A stretch of DNA of 64,000 nucleotides from Paludibacteraceae bacterium (lineage in GTDB: Bacteria; Bacteroidota; Bacteroidia; Bacteroidales; Paludibacteraceae). The notes beneath the pieces were generated by a model. The model made no database searches and was not told the origin of the DNA. It was given only the letters and a program-made list of their open reading frames with translations. The translations under genes were made by a program, and so were the position numbers. The stretch's first letter is position 1. Each line of letters begins with the position of its first letter. The DNA is taken from the NCBI GenBank assembly GCA_017464475.1, contig JAFTZQ010000015.1, forward strand, positions 16,091 to 80,090. Direction: 5' to 3'. Positions 39,544 to 48,061 of this stretch are shown one piece after another.

Positions 39544-40200
39544 ATGGAAGACCAAGTGTTAAATCCTTATTTGGAGCAGTTCTTGAAATTACTCCAAACA
39601 GAACCTTTCTTATTCCCAGAGACTGACTACGCAAAAACAGCGCAGTATTTTAGAAGAAGAGAGACTATCCCCACCGCTGAAGGTAGAGATCGACTCTATG
39701 AATATCTGTGCAGACATGGGCATTTTAACAAGAGAATGACCGCCAAACAATCTGCCGCTTTCGAAAATCTTATTGAGTATAGAAATACCCATTTCGAACC
39801 ATTTGAATGGCATTTGACAGATGAGGACTACGTAGATAAAGTTTCACAACTATATGACGATATACAAGCCATCCTTCCTTATAAACGTCAGTTATCAGTA
39901 CTCATCTCACAGATAATTTCTGTCTTGTATGGTTGCGCTCCTACATTTGATCACACTCTTTGTAATCTGCTTAATATTGACATAAAAGCTCAATACAAGG
40001 AGCAGTTAATTCAATTTAAGAAAAGTGTGTTATCTATTGGTGCTATGATTGCAATATTATCTATTTGCTCTTATCAACTACCGAGCAGAGACGACCAATT
40101 GAAGGAGATTATTGATGGATTAACTTGTTGTGTAAAAGATGCTCTAGAGGACAAAAAGAAGAAAACAATAATGTTTAACAAAAATACAACAAATCTATGA
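39544..40200 (+). CDS. Hypothetical 218-residue protein before the BspA-like gene
   Basis: A cytosolic, mostly helical protein (no signal peptide) that starts MEDQVLNPYLEQFLKLLQTE and contains two hydrophobic helices near residues 115-130 and 160-175 (LSIGAMIAILSICSYQL). It is AT-richer than the housekeeping genes around it. Its stop overlaps the start of the 1423-residue gene (ATGA), so the two are translationally coupled and probably act together. I do not recognise it. Confidence 0.7.
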   Translation: MEDQVLNPYLEQFLKLLQTEPFLFPETDYAKTAQYFRRRETIPTAEGRDRLYEYLCRHGHFNKRMTAKQSAAFENLIEYRNTHFEPFEWHLTDEDYVDKVSQLYDDIQAILPYKRQLSVLISQIISVLYGCAPTFDHTLCNLLNIDIKAQYKEQLIQFKKSVLSIGAMIAILSICSYQLPSRDDQLKEIIDGLTCCVKDALEDKKKKTIMFNKNTTNL

Positions 40201-43200
40201 AAACAAAAATTTTTACATTATTACTTGCGCTTGCAGCAAGCGTAGGAACTCTTTTCGCCTCCAACACAAAAGTGGGTGACATTTGGTATGACTTCAATAG
40301 TAGTACGCAAACCGCGTCTGTTACATACCGAGGGTCAGATTATAATTCCTACGACAACGAATATTCTGGTTCGGTTGTCATCCCCTCGTCCGTAACTTAT
40401 AGTGGAAAGATATATCGCGTCACAAGCATAGGAGCAAATGCGTTCTCTGGCTGTAGCGGTTTGACCTCTATTACGATTGGTAATAGTGTCACCAGCATTG
40501 GAAGTAGCGCTTTCCGAGGATGCAGTGGTTTAACCACTGTAACAATCCCTAATAGCGTCACTAGCATTGGAGATGGTGCTTTCTATAATTGCAGCGGTTT
40601 GACCTCTATTACGATTGGTAATAGTGTCACCAGCATTGCAGAAGGTACTTTCTTTAATTGCGGCGGTTTGACTCATGTGGACATTCCTAATAGCGTCAAA
40701 AGCATTGGAAATGAGGCCTTCTTTAATTGCATCGGTTTGACTTATGTGACCATTCCTAATAGCGTCAAAAGCATTGGAGGTGGTGCTTTCTTTGAATGCA
40801 AAGGTTTAAATTCCATTGAGATTCCCAATAGCGTCAAAAGCATTGGAAATAGTGCTTTCCATGATTGCAGCGGTTTGACCTCTATTACGATTGGTAATAG
40901 TGTCACCAGCATTGGAAATAGTGCTTTCTATGATTGCAGCGGTTTAACCTCAGTGACGATTCCCAATAGCGTCAAAAGTATTGGAGATGGAGCTTTCTCA
41001 AATTGCAGTGGATTGACTTATGTGGCTATTCCCAATAGCGTCACTAGCATTGGGAGTAGCGCTTTCAATGGATGCAGCGGGTTGACCTCTATTGTAGTTG
41101 AAGATGGGAATGTGGTATATGATAGCCGCAATGATTGCAATGCGATTATAAAAACAGCCACTAATACACTTATAGCAGGTTGTCAAAATACAATTATTCC
41201 CAATAGCGTCACAAGCATTGGAGATAATGCTTTCAATGGATGCAGTGGTTTGACATCTATCGAGATTCCCAATAGCGTCACAAGCATAGGAGATTGGGCT
41301 TTCCAAAATTGCAGCGGTTTGACCTCTGTTATGATTCCTATTAGCGTCACAAGTATTGGGAAATCTGCTTTCGAATATTGCAGCAGTTTGACCTCTTTTG
41401 AAATTCCCAATAGCATCACCAGCATTGCAGAAGGTACTTTCTTTAAATGCAGCGGTTTGACATCTGTTACGATTCCTATTAGCGTCAAAAGCATTGGAGA
41501 TGGTGCTTTTGCCTATTGTAGCAGTTTGATCTCTGTTACGATTGGTAATAGTGTCACCAGCATTGGAATGAGTGCTTTCTATGATTGCAGCGGTTTGACT
41601 TATGTTACGATTCCCAATAACGTCACTAGTATTGGAAGTAGCGCTTTCCGAGGATGCAGTGGTTTAACCACTGTAACCATCGAAGCAGAAACTCCACCTA
41701 CCTTAGGAAGTTCTATCGAGAATGTTTTCGATAGCAGATATTTAACATCCATTTATGTTCCATGCGGGACTTCGGAAACTTATCGAACGGCAGCAGGCTG
41801 GTCAAGTTATGCATCTAAAATCAAAGAACAATCACTACCTTATGCCATTACTACCAATGCTTTGAACGGTACCATATCTATTGACTCTATTTGTTTAGAT
41901 ATTACGCTTACTGCCATTCCCAATGAAGGCTACTATTTCACACAATGGTCCGATGGGAATAAGGATAATCCGAGGAGTTTTGTCCTTACCCAAGACACGA
42001 CATTTACAGCCGAGTTCTCAAATCAATATAGAATCAATATTACTTGCAATGAGGAGTATGGTACTATTATAGGGGAAAATGGAACGTTTGAATATCTTTC
42101 GGAACATACATATGAAGCTGTTCCAAATAGTGGTTATCATTTTACGCAATGGTCCGATGGGAATAAGGATAATCCACGTACAATTATCCTCACCCAAGAC
42201 ACATCATTAACAGCTGAATTCTCAAAACAATATAGCATTCATGTTAGCTGCAATGAGGAACAAGGTTCTATTAATGGAGAAAATGGAATGTTTGATTATC
42301 TCTCGGAACATACATATGAGGCTGTTCCTAATAGTGGTTATTATTTTGTTAAATGGTCCGACGGGAATAAGGATAATCCACGCACAATAGTTCTTACTCA
42401 AGATACTTCTTTAACAGCAATTTTTGACATTTTATACAATGTATCTGTTCTGTCTGATGATCCTACAATGGGTTCTGCTTCTTTTAGCGATCTGTTAGAA
42501 ACACAGAGTTTAAATTATGGTCAATACCCAATAGGAACAAACCTTATTGCCAAAGCAATACCTAATCAAGGTTATAAATTCTCACATTGGAGTGATGGCC
42601 TTTCCGCTAATCCCAGAGGAATAACAGTTCAGTCCGATATCAATTTGAAAGCTTATTTTGAATTAGAGCAGAATAGTTACACCGTCACCGTTTCATCTGC
42701 CAATAGTTCGATGGGTACCGTTTCAGGAGGAGGCACATACGAAGAAGGACAGACAGCAACCGTTACAGCCACGCCTAAGAGCGGCTATAAGTTTACACGC
42801 TGGAGCAATGGTAGTACAACTAATCCTTATTCGTTTACGGTAACACGTGATGTTTCGCTTACTGCTTATTTTGAACAAATACCCGCCTCGCAATCAGAAT
42901 CTAAGTTCTGGAATATAAGTGATGCTGCGTTTAACTCTCTCGGCACAATCACATCTCAAACAACAATCAATGGTTTAACTATTCATGCCACGGCTAACAA
43001 ACCAATAGTGGTAGATGCTGACGCAAGAGAAATAAATGGTTATTCTTTCACTCACCGCCTCAAGTTCGGTGGAACAGGAGCAAGTAACGCACGAATGCTC
43101 TCCTTTAGAGTGGATGGTGATTGCGATATTGATATTTATTTAATGTCCGCTTCCGGAAGTGCAGATCGCACGCTTAATGTAGATAAAGGCAGTTTTGGAA

Positions 43201-44468
43201 ATACAATTCAACAAATTCCTGCATATGGAAGTACTATTTTCAGAGGAAATGTACATTATGTAGGCGGAGCTACGACAATCTATTTATATTCTCCAAGTAG
43301 CGGAGTAAATATCTATGCCATTCAAGTTTCTTATGGTTCTACTCCGACGCCGACAGAACCAATTATGGTAACATGCGCAGAGGCTGCACAAATAGCATCT
43401 TCTTTGTCTCATAATACCCAAACATCCGAAACATATATTGTAACCGGATATATTACAGAAACCGATGGTGTTGTTTCGCGAGGACAACAGATATTCTGGA
43501 TGGCAGATACCCAAAATGGCGGTAAGGTATTCGAGAGTTATTGGGGTAATGTGACAGAAAAAATGCTTGTGGGAGACAAAGTATCAGTAGAAGGAAAGAT
43601 TATGAGATACAACTCTATCTATGAAATTAAGAATGGAGACGTGACCTTAATAGAAAGAGATAGTCCATCACAATCATTCACCGTCACCGTTTCATCTGCC
43701 AATAGTTCGATGGGTACCGTTTCAGGAGGAGGCACATACGAAGAAGGACAGACAGCAACCGTTACAGCCACTCCTAAGAGCGGATATAAATTCACACGCT
43801 GGAGCAATGGTAGTACAGCTAATCCTTATTCGTTTACGGTAGCAAGTGATGTTTCGCTTACTGCTTATTTTGAACAATCAACAACACCGCAATCAGAATC
43901 TAAGTTCTGGAATATAAGTGATGCTGCGTTTAATTCTCTCGGCACAATCACATCTCAAACGACAATCAATGGTTTAACTATTCATGCCACGGCTAACAAA
44001 CCGATAGTGGTAGATGCTGACGCAAGAGAAATAAATGGTTATTCTTTCACTCACCGCCTCAAGTTCGGTGGAACAGGAGCAAGTAACGCACGAATGCTCT
44101 CCTTTAGAGTGGATGGTGATTGCGATATTGATATTTACTTAATGTCAGCTTCCGGAAGTGCAGACCGTACACTTAATGTAGATAAAGGTAGTTTTGGAAA
44201 TACAATTCAACAAATTCCGGCATATGGAAGCACTATCTCCGAAGGAAATGTACACTATGCAGGTGGTGCAACTACTATATATCTATATTCTCCCAGCAGT
44301 GGTGTAAATATCTATGCAATCCGTGTAACATATGGAGGAAAAGAGGAAGGAATTGACGACTTATATGTACAACCTCAAGAGGAAGCAAGCAAAATCCTTC
44401 ATAACGGTCAAATCTTCATCCTCCGTGGTGACAAGACCTATACCCTTCAAGGGCAGGAGGTGAAGTAA
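40197..44468 (+). CDS. BspA-like LRR surface protein, 1423 residues
   Basis: A secreted protein with signal peptide (residues 1-22) and about 18 LRR_5 repeats of 23 residues between about 75 and 505, each of the form FxxCSGLTSITIPNSVTSIG. After a cap (YVPCGTSETYRTAAGWSSY) come four InlB-B/List-Bact-type repeats with WSDGNKDNPR at about 550-820, then two nearly identical 218-residue modules (from about 829 and 1162) that each hold one InlB-type repeat and a beta-sandwich. Between these is a segment resembling an OB-like extracellular domain (CAEAAQIASSLSHNTQTSETYI). The tail ILRGDKTYTLQGQEVK matches the tails of the LRR and giant proteins at 1-12 kb. BspA-like proteins bind host matrix or bacterial partners. 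Lower GC than neighbours suggests transfer or different selection. Confidence 0.88.
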   Translation: MKTKIFTLLLALAASVGTLFASNTKVGDIWYDFNSSTQTASVTYRGSDYNSYDNEYSGSVVIPSSVTYSGKIYRVTSIGANAFSGCSGLTSITIGNSVTSIGSSAFRGCSGLTTVTIPNSVTSIGDGAFYNCSGLTSITIGNSVTSIAEGTFFNCGGLTHVDIPNSVKSIGNEAFFNCIGLTYVTIPNSVKSIGGGAFFECKGLNSIEIPNSVKSIGNSAFHDCSGLTSITIGNSVTSIGNSAFYDCSGLTSVTIPNSVKSIGDGAFSNCSGLTYVAIPNSVTSIGSSAFNGCSGLTSIVVEDGNVVYDSRNDCNAIIKTATNTLIAGCQNTIIPNSVTSIGDNAFNGCSGLTSIEIPNSVTSIGDWAFQNCSGLTSVMIPISVTSIGKSAFEYCSSLTSFEIPNSITSIAEGTFFKCSGLTSVTIPISVKSIGDGAFAYCSSLISVTIGNSVTSIGMSAFYDCSGLTYVTIPNNVTSIGSSAFRGCSGLTTVTIEAETPPTLGSSIENVFDSRYLTSIYVPCGTSETYRTAAGWSSYASKIKEQSLPYAITTNALNGTISIDSICLDITLTAIPNEGYYFTQWSDGNKDNPRSFVLTQDTTFTAEFSNQYRINITCNEEYGTIIGENGTFEYLSEHTYEAVPNSGYHFTQWSDGNKDNPRTIILTQDTSLTAEFSKQYSIHVSCNEEQGSINGENGMFDYLSEHTYEAVPNSGYYFVKWSDGNKDNPRTIVLTQDTSLTAIFDILYNVSVLSDDPTMGSASFSDLLETQSLNYGQYPIGTNLIAKAIPNQGYKFSHWSDGLSANPRGITVQSDINLKAYFELEQNSYTVTVSSANSSMGTVSGGGTYEEGQTATVTATPKSGYKFTRWSNGSTTNPYSFTVTRDVSLTAYFEQIPASQSESKFWNISDAAFNSLGTITSQTTINGLTIHATANKPIVVDADAREINGYSFTHRLKFGGTGASNARMLSFRVDGDCDIDIYLMSASGSADRTLNVDKGSFGNTIQQIPAYGSTIFRGNVHYVGGATTIYLYSPSSGVNIYAIQVSYGSTPTPTEPIMVTCAEAAQIASSLSHNTQTSETYIVTGYITETDGVVSRGQQIFWMADTQNGGKVFESYWGNVTEKMLVGDKVSVEGKIMRYNSIYEIKNGDVTLIERDSPSQSFTVTVSSANSSMGTVSGGGTYEEGQTATVTATPKSGYKFTRWSNGSTANPYSFTVASDVSLTAYFEQSTTPQSESKFWNISDAAFNSLGTITSQTTINGLTIHATANKPIVVDADAREINGYSFTHRLKFGGTGASNARMLSFRVDGDCDIDIYLMSASGSADRTLNVDKGSFGNTIQQIPAYGSTISEGNVHYAGGATTIYLYSPSSGVNIYAIRVTYGGKEEGIDDLYVQPQEEASKILHNGQIFILRGDKTYTLQGQEVK
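42681..43335 (+). repeat. Direct repeat copy 1 in the BspA-like gene
   Basis: About 655 bases, nearly identical to 43680-44334, offset exactly 999 bases (333 codons). Confidence 0.9.
43680..44334 (+). repeat. Direct repeat copy 2 in the BspA-like gene
   Basis: Second copy of the module; a few silent or conservative changes, mostly near the 3' end. Confidence 0.9.
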
Positions 44469-44470
44469 AG

Positions 44471-44671
44471 CCGCACATAAATGAGCGATGCATAAACGCT
44501 AATAAAGCGGAATGTTCGCTTCTCTAATCACTGTGCGGCGGGCGGGATATAATTCCGCGGGAACGGACATACAAGGCGGGCAATCGAATTGCCCTGAAAA
44601 AGAAGAAAATAAAAGCGGAATACAATTCCGCGAAAGTGCCAAGAAAGAAAACTCGCGCAAGGATGCGCGAG
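44471..44671 (+). repeat. Hairpin array, left copy
   Basis: Successive hairpins: CCGCAC...GTGCGG (44471-44538) enclosing AGCG-GAATGTT-CGCT, then GCGGGAT-ATA-ATTCCGC (44542-44558), GGGCAAT-CGA-ATTGCCC (44578-44594), GCGGAAT-ACA-ATTCCGC (44615-44631) and CTCGCGCA-AGGA-TGCGCGAG (44652-44671), joined by A-rich linkers (TGAAAAAGAAGAAAA). A related array follows the next gene. It ends in a terminator. Confidence 0.75.
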
Positions 44672-44688
44672 AAGAAAGCAAAGAAAAT

Positions 44689-44714
44689 CGGCGGGGGAAA
44701 CCTCGCCGGTTTTT
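44689..44714 (+). terminator. Terminator after the BspA-like gene
   Basis: CGGCGGGG-GAAA-CCTCGCCG stem (one G-U) followed by G and five T; last element of the left hairpin array. Confidence 0.75.
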
Positions 44715-44740
44715 GTAAATCACCGGAAATGGGAACAAAA

Positions 44741-44772
44741 TTTGCATATTTCAGACTTTTTTTGTATCTTTG
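44741..44772 (+). promoter_or_regulatory. Promoter of the 144-residue gene
   Basis: -33 TTTG (44741-44744), -7 TATCTTTG (44765-44772). The leader is about 130 bases long. Confidence 0.8.
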
Positions 44773-44854
44773 CAGCGAAAAAACATACAAGGGACAAAAA
44801 GGATTGGTAGAAGCAATGGATCGTGTATCGATCGAATTCACACACCATTTATAT

Positions 44855-44886
44855 TGTCTAGGTATGGTCTAGGTATCGTCTAGCTT
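44855..44886. repeat. 11-bp CTAGGTAT array in the leader of the 144-residue gene
   Basis: GTCTAGGTATG GTCTAGGTATC GTCTAG, ending 25 bases upstream of the start codon; same unit as at 26361-26404. Confidence 0.85.
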
Positions 44887-44911
44887 AATATGCATTCAAA
44901 ACGATAATTCT

Positions 44912-45346
44912 ATGGGAAAAGTAAAGTATCATGTGGTCATAGACAAACTGACCGGAGCACTGGACAGTAAGCAATACGGTGAGAGCCACGGCATGCGGAT
45001 GGTATCGCGTTACCGCAAAGGGAGCGGCGATGAGCACCAGATTTATTTCTTGCGCAAACATGAGGGAGCGTGGTCCGAGGGAGCGACGCGCAACCGCGAG
45101 TTAATCAAGGCCGCGCAGAAACGCGCCCACGCCATAGACAAAGCCGCCCGCAAGCCGGAGGAGTGTACCGCGGAGGCTGTAGCGGAGGCAAAGGAGTGGC
45201 AGGAGCGGTTTCAAGCGTACCGCGCCGGAATAAAAGAAGGCGAAAGAGGGTACGGGAGTCTGTACACGTACACGTATGTGCAGATATACAGGGAGATGAG
45301 AGGGGTAACTCCCGGCTCTAACGCGCCGAGCCCCGAACAAAGCTAA
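44912..45346 (+). CDS. 144-residue protein flanked by hairpin arrays
   Basis: A basic, soluble protein starting MGKVKYHVVIDKLTGALDSKQYG. It seems paralogous to the product at 25897-26322 (shared LTG step, RNRELIKAAQKRA helix and a final YTYVQIYREMR helix). No signal, membrane helix or known fold. It has its own promoter and a leader with CTAGGTAT repeats, and is framed by two related hairpin arrays, each ending in a terminator. High content of Lys, Arg and Glu and a helical middle could mean nucleic-acid binding, which is speculation. Confidence 0.7.
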   Translation: MGKVKYHVVIDKLTGALDSKQYGESHGMRMVSRYRKGSGDEHQIYFLRKHEGAWSEGATRNRELIKAAQKRAHAIDKAARKPEECTAEAVAEAKEWQERFQAYRAGIKEGERGYGSLYTYTYVQIYREMRGVTPGSNAPSPEQS

Positions 45347-45372
45347 GACGCACCAAAAGGGCAAAGAAAAAC

Positions 45373-45509
45373 GGCGGATACAATCCGCCGGAAACAGACA
45401 TACAGGACGGCGGAGGCGGCGTTTGGCAAACGCCTGCAACTACCAAGAATCAGCAGGCGGACAATCGGATTGTCCTGAAAAAGAAGAAAGAAACGCGCAA
45501 GAATGCGCG
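45373..45509 (+). repeat. Hairpin array, right copy
   Basis: GGCGGAT-ACA-ATCCGCC (45373-45389), GGCGTTT-GGC-AAACGCC (45418-45434), GGACAAT-CGG-ATTGTCC (45459-45475), CGCGCA-AGAA-TGCGCG (45494-45509). Linkers GACATACAGG and TGAAAAAGAAGAAA match the left copy while stem bases change in pairs. Confidence 0.75.
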
Positions 45510-45559
45510 GAGAAGGGGGGAACTAAAGGCGAAGGGGGAAGGCAGGAAACAAAACAAAC

Positions 45560-45585
45560 AAGGTACGCGCGTGTGCGCGTACCTT
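45560..45585. terminator. Bidirectional terminator between the 144-residue gene and pgm
   Basis: AAGGTACGCGC-GTGT-GCGCGTACCTT followed by ATTT on the plus strand and by GTTTGTTTTG on the minus strand. Confidence 0.7.
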
Positions 45586-45591
45586 ATTTAT

Positions 45592-45640
45592 ACTAGTTGG
45601 CTAGACGACTAGGAAACTAGGAGAACTAGCCTACTAAGGA
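45592..45640. repeat. CTAG-type repeat before the pgm stop
   Basis: Five CTAG steps 8-9 bases apart (ACTAGTTGGCTAGACGACTA and onward). No gene in 45347-45648 apart from the hairpin array. Confidence 0.7.
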
Positions 45641-45648
45641 GATTCTAT

Positions 45649-47430
45649 TTAGAGACCGAGGGATTTCTTGATCTCCGGAACGCGGGCTTCGGCTTCGGCG
45701 GTGCAACGCTCGTAGTCAGCACCGGTGAATGGTTTGCCGGATTTAACCGGAATCTCGAAATAGAACTTGATCTTCGGCTCGGTACCCGAGGGACGAACAG
45801 AGACTTTCAAGCCGCCCTCGGTGAAGTACTGGAGTACATTGGAAGTCGCGTTCAAAGGCATTTCTATTTTCTCATTTACCCATTTACCATTTTCCAATTT
45901 TTTCTGTTCGAGGAGTTTGAAGTCTTTGATCTTAACCACTTTCTCGCCTGCAATCTCCTGCGGCGGGTTCTCGCGATAGTTCTTCATCATAGCCTGGATC
46001 TCCTCTGCACCCGTCTTACCCGGACGAACGACGTTGATGGTCGTCTCGCGCTGGAAGCCGTAGTCCTCGTATATCTTGAGGAGGTAGTCATAGAGGGTCA
46101 TGCCGTTATCCTTGGCATACGCAGCGATCTCGCAGATAAGGCAGATAGCCGAAGGCGAACATTTATCGCGAACGGCGTCATACGGCAGGAAGCCGAAGGA
46201 CTCTTCGCCGCCACCGATATATTTGCGCTTGCCTTCCCACATACGGATACGGTTGGCAATCCATTTGAAGCCGGTGTATTCATCGGTGAGGGTAACGCCC
46301 TGCGCGTCGGCAATCTTGCGGATGAGCTCGGAGGTAACGATGGTCTTGACGATGAACATATCATCGCGGAACTTGCCCAGACGCTTCATGTTGTTGATGA
46401 TGTAGTAATGGTACATGATGTTGGTCTGGTTACCATTGATGATGACCCACTCGCCTTTGTCGTTACGGCAAACGATAGCGATACGGTCTGCATCCGGGTC
46501 GGAAGCGATCACGAGGTCAGCGCCCAGCTTGGTGCCCAGTTTCATACCGAGGGTCATTGCCTCAGCGTTCTCCGGGTTCGGGGAAACGACGGTCGGGAAG
46601 TTACCATCAATGACCATCTGCTCGGGCACCACGTGGATGTTTTGGAAGCCCCATGAGCGCAGACAGAGCGGCACGATCTGGCGTCCGGCTCCGTGCATCG
46701 GGGTATAGACGATATTGAGGTCTTTCTGGCGCAGGATGGTCTCTTGGTCGATCATAACAGACTTAACCGCCATCATGTAGTCGTAGTCCATCTCGCCGCC
46801 GATGATCTCAATGAGGTCTTTGTCAGCCTCCCATTTGACATCCGCGAGGGTTACTTTGTTGACTTCGTCAATAATTCCTTGGTCATGCGGCTGGAGCACC
46901 TGCGAACCATCCTCCCAATAAGCCTTGTAGCCGTTGTACTCTTTGGGGTTGTGAGAAGCGGTGACGTTGACACCGCCTTGGCATTTGAGTTGACGGATAG
47001 CGAAGGAGACCTCCGGCGTCGGACGCAGGGACTCAAAGAGATAGACCTTGATTCCGTTAGCAGAGAAGATATTGGCTACGGTCTCCGCGAACATACGTCC
47101 GTTATTACGGCAGTCGTGACCTACCACCACTGCTACACGACCGTTCTGGACATGCTCAAAGCCGCCTTGTTTCTGTACCTTGAGGAGGTAGTTAGCATAG
47201 CCCTGGGTAGCCATGGCTACGATGTACTTGTTCATTCGGTTGGTACCCGGTCCCATGATACCGCGCAATCCGCCGGTGCCAAATTCGAGGGTACGATAGA
47301 AAGCGTCGATGAGTTCGGTTTTGTCCTCCGCCTCCATCATAGCTTTCACTTGTGCGCGGGTCTCCGCGTCGAACGGTTCGCGAGTCCAAACCTCAGCGAC
47401 CGACATCACTTGTTTCAATTCTTCGTTCAT
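45649..47430 (-). CDS. Phosphoglucomutase/phosphomannomutase family enzyme
   Basis: The 593-residue alpha-D-phosphohexomutase has the phosphoserine loop TASHNPKEYNG (about 158-168), the metal loop ASDPDADR (about 307-314), the sugar loop GGEESFGFL (about 408-416) and the phosphate loop RPSGTEPKIKFYFE near the C-terminus. It interconverts glucose-1- and glucose-6-phosphate or the pentose/mannose equivalents; long forms like this are usually phosphoglucomutase. A CATTTAC-type repeat tract encodes KKLENGKWVNEKIE at about 510-523. It is the last gene of an hflX-hpt-pgm unit. Confidence 0.9.
   Translation of the reverse strand: MNEELKQVMSVAEVWTREPFDAETRAQVKAMMEAEDKTELIDAFYRTLEFGTGGLRGIMGPGTNRMNKYIVAMATQGYANYLLKVQKQGGFEHVQNGRVAVVVGHDCRNNGRMFAETVANIFSANGIKVYLFESLRPTPEVSFAIRQLKCQGGVNVTASHNPKEYNGYKAYWEDGSQVLQPHDQGIIDEVNKVTLADVKWEADKDLIEIIGGEMDYDYMMAVKSVMIDQETILRQKDLNIVYTPMHGAGRQIVPLCLRSWGFQNIHVVPEQMVIDGNFPTVVSPNPENAEAMTLGMKLGTKLGADLVIASDPDADRIAIVCRNDKGEWVIINGNQTNIMYHYYIINNMKRLGKFRDDMFIVKTIVTSELIRKIADAQGVTLTDEYTGFKWIANRIRMWEGKRKYIGGGEESFGFLPYDAVRDKCSPSAICLICEIAAYAKDNGMTLYDYLLKIYEDYGFQRETTINVVRPGKTGAEEIQAMMKNYRENPPQEIAGEKVVKIKDFKLLEQKKLENGKWVNEKIEMPLNATSNVLQYFTEGGLKVSVRPSGTEPKIKFYFEIPVKSGKPFTGADYERCTAEAEARVPEIKKSLGL
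45862..45904. repeat. Short tandem repeat CATTTAC type (in pgm)
   Basis: Units CTCATTTACC CATTTACCAT TTTCC, in frame; similar tract in miaB. Confidence 0.65.
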
Positions 47431-47440
47431 GGCAATAGTA

Positions 47441-47466
47441 ATTAAAAATTATAAATTAAAAATTAT
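47441..47466. repeat. Short AT repeat in the hpt-pgm spacer
   Basis: ATTAAAAATTATAAATTAAAAATTA; degenerate 7-8 base units. Confidence 0.5.
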
Positions 47467-48008
47467 TTTTTCACTTTATAGATGGCATCAAGGTTTCGCA
47501 TGAAGCCGTCGAAATCGAGTCCGTACCCGATGACGAACTCCTCGGATATCTCATGTCCGACATAGTCGGGTTTGGCATCATCGTACTCCAGTTTAGCGGG
47601 TTTGAAGAGCATAGTAGCCACCCGGACCGAGTTCGCGCCATGCGCACGGAGATGCGCTTTGAGTTGGTGGATCGTCAGTCCCGTGTCCACTATATCCTCC
47701 ACGATGATCACATCGCGCTGGTCCACCACTTGCTGGAGCGGCACGATGAACTCCAGTTGTCCGGTAGTAGCCATACCGAAATAGGAGCTGACGCGGATGA
47801 AGGTCTGTTCGCACCGGATATCCTTATCAAGCGCCCGGATGAGGTCCGCGGCAAAGACAAAAGCGCCGTTGAGGACCACGACAAAGAGCGGTTCCTTATC
47901 CCGGTAGTCCGCACTAATGCGATCTGCTACTTGCTGCACATCCTCCGCTATCTGCTTCGGAGTGAGCCATTCCTCAAAATGATAACCTTGTTCGTCGATG
48001 CTTCGCAT
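47463..48008 (-). CDS. hpt: Hypoxanthine phosphoribosyltransferase
   Basis: The 181-residue purine-salvage enzyme converts hypoxanthine or guanine and PRPP to IMP or GMP. The PRPP-binding motif VIIVEDIVDTGLT lies at about 99-111, and LNGAFVFAADLIR and VIGYGLDFDGFMRNL are family marks. It follows hflX by 53 bases of 8-bp repeats and precedes pgm by 32 bases. Confidence 0.95.
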   Translation of the reverse strand: MRSIDEQGYHFEEWLTPKQIAEDVQQVADRISADYRDKEPLFVVVLNGAFVFAADLIRALDKDIRCEQTFIRVSSYFGMATTGQLEFIVPLQQVVDQRDVIIVEDIVDTGLTIHQLKAHLRAHGANSVRVATMLFKPAKLEYDDAKPDYVGHEISEEFVIGYGLDFDGFMRNLDAIYKVKK

Positions 48009-48060
48009 ATATATTGAGAATTTGAAAATTTGAAGATTTGAAAATTTGAAAATTTGAAGA
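48009..48060. repeat. 8-bp GAAAATTT/GAAGATTT tandem repeat
   Basis: Six units alternating GAAAATTT and GAAGATTT fill the hflX-hpt spacer completely. Confidence 0.9.
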
Positions 48061-48061
48061 T

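Noticed and set aside
44512-44718. 68-codon ORF through the left hairpin array
   Set aside because: The frame is not kept in the right array, while stems and loops are; structure rather than coding explains the similarity.
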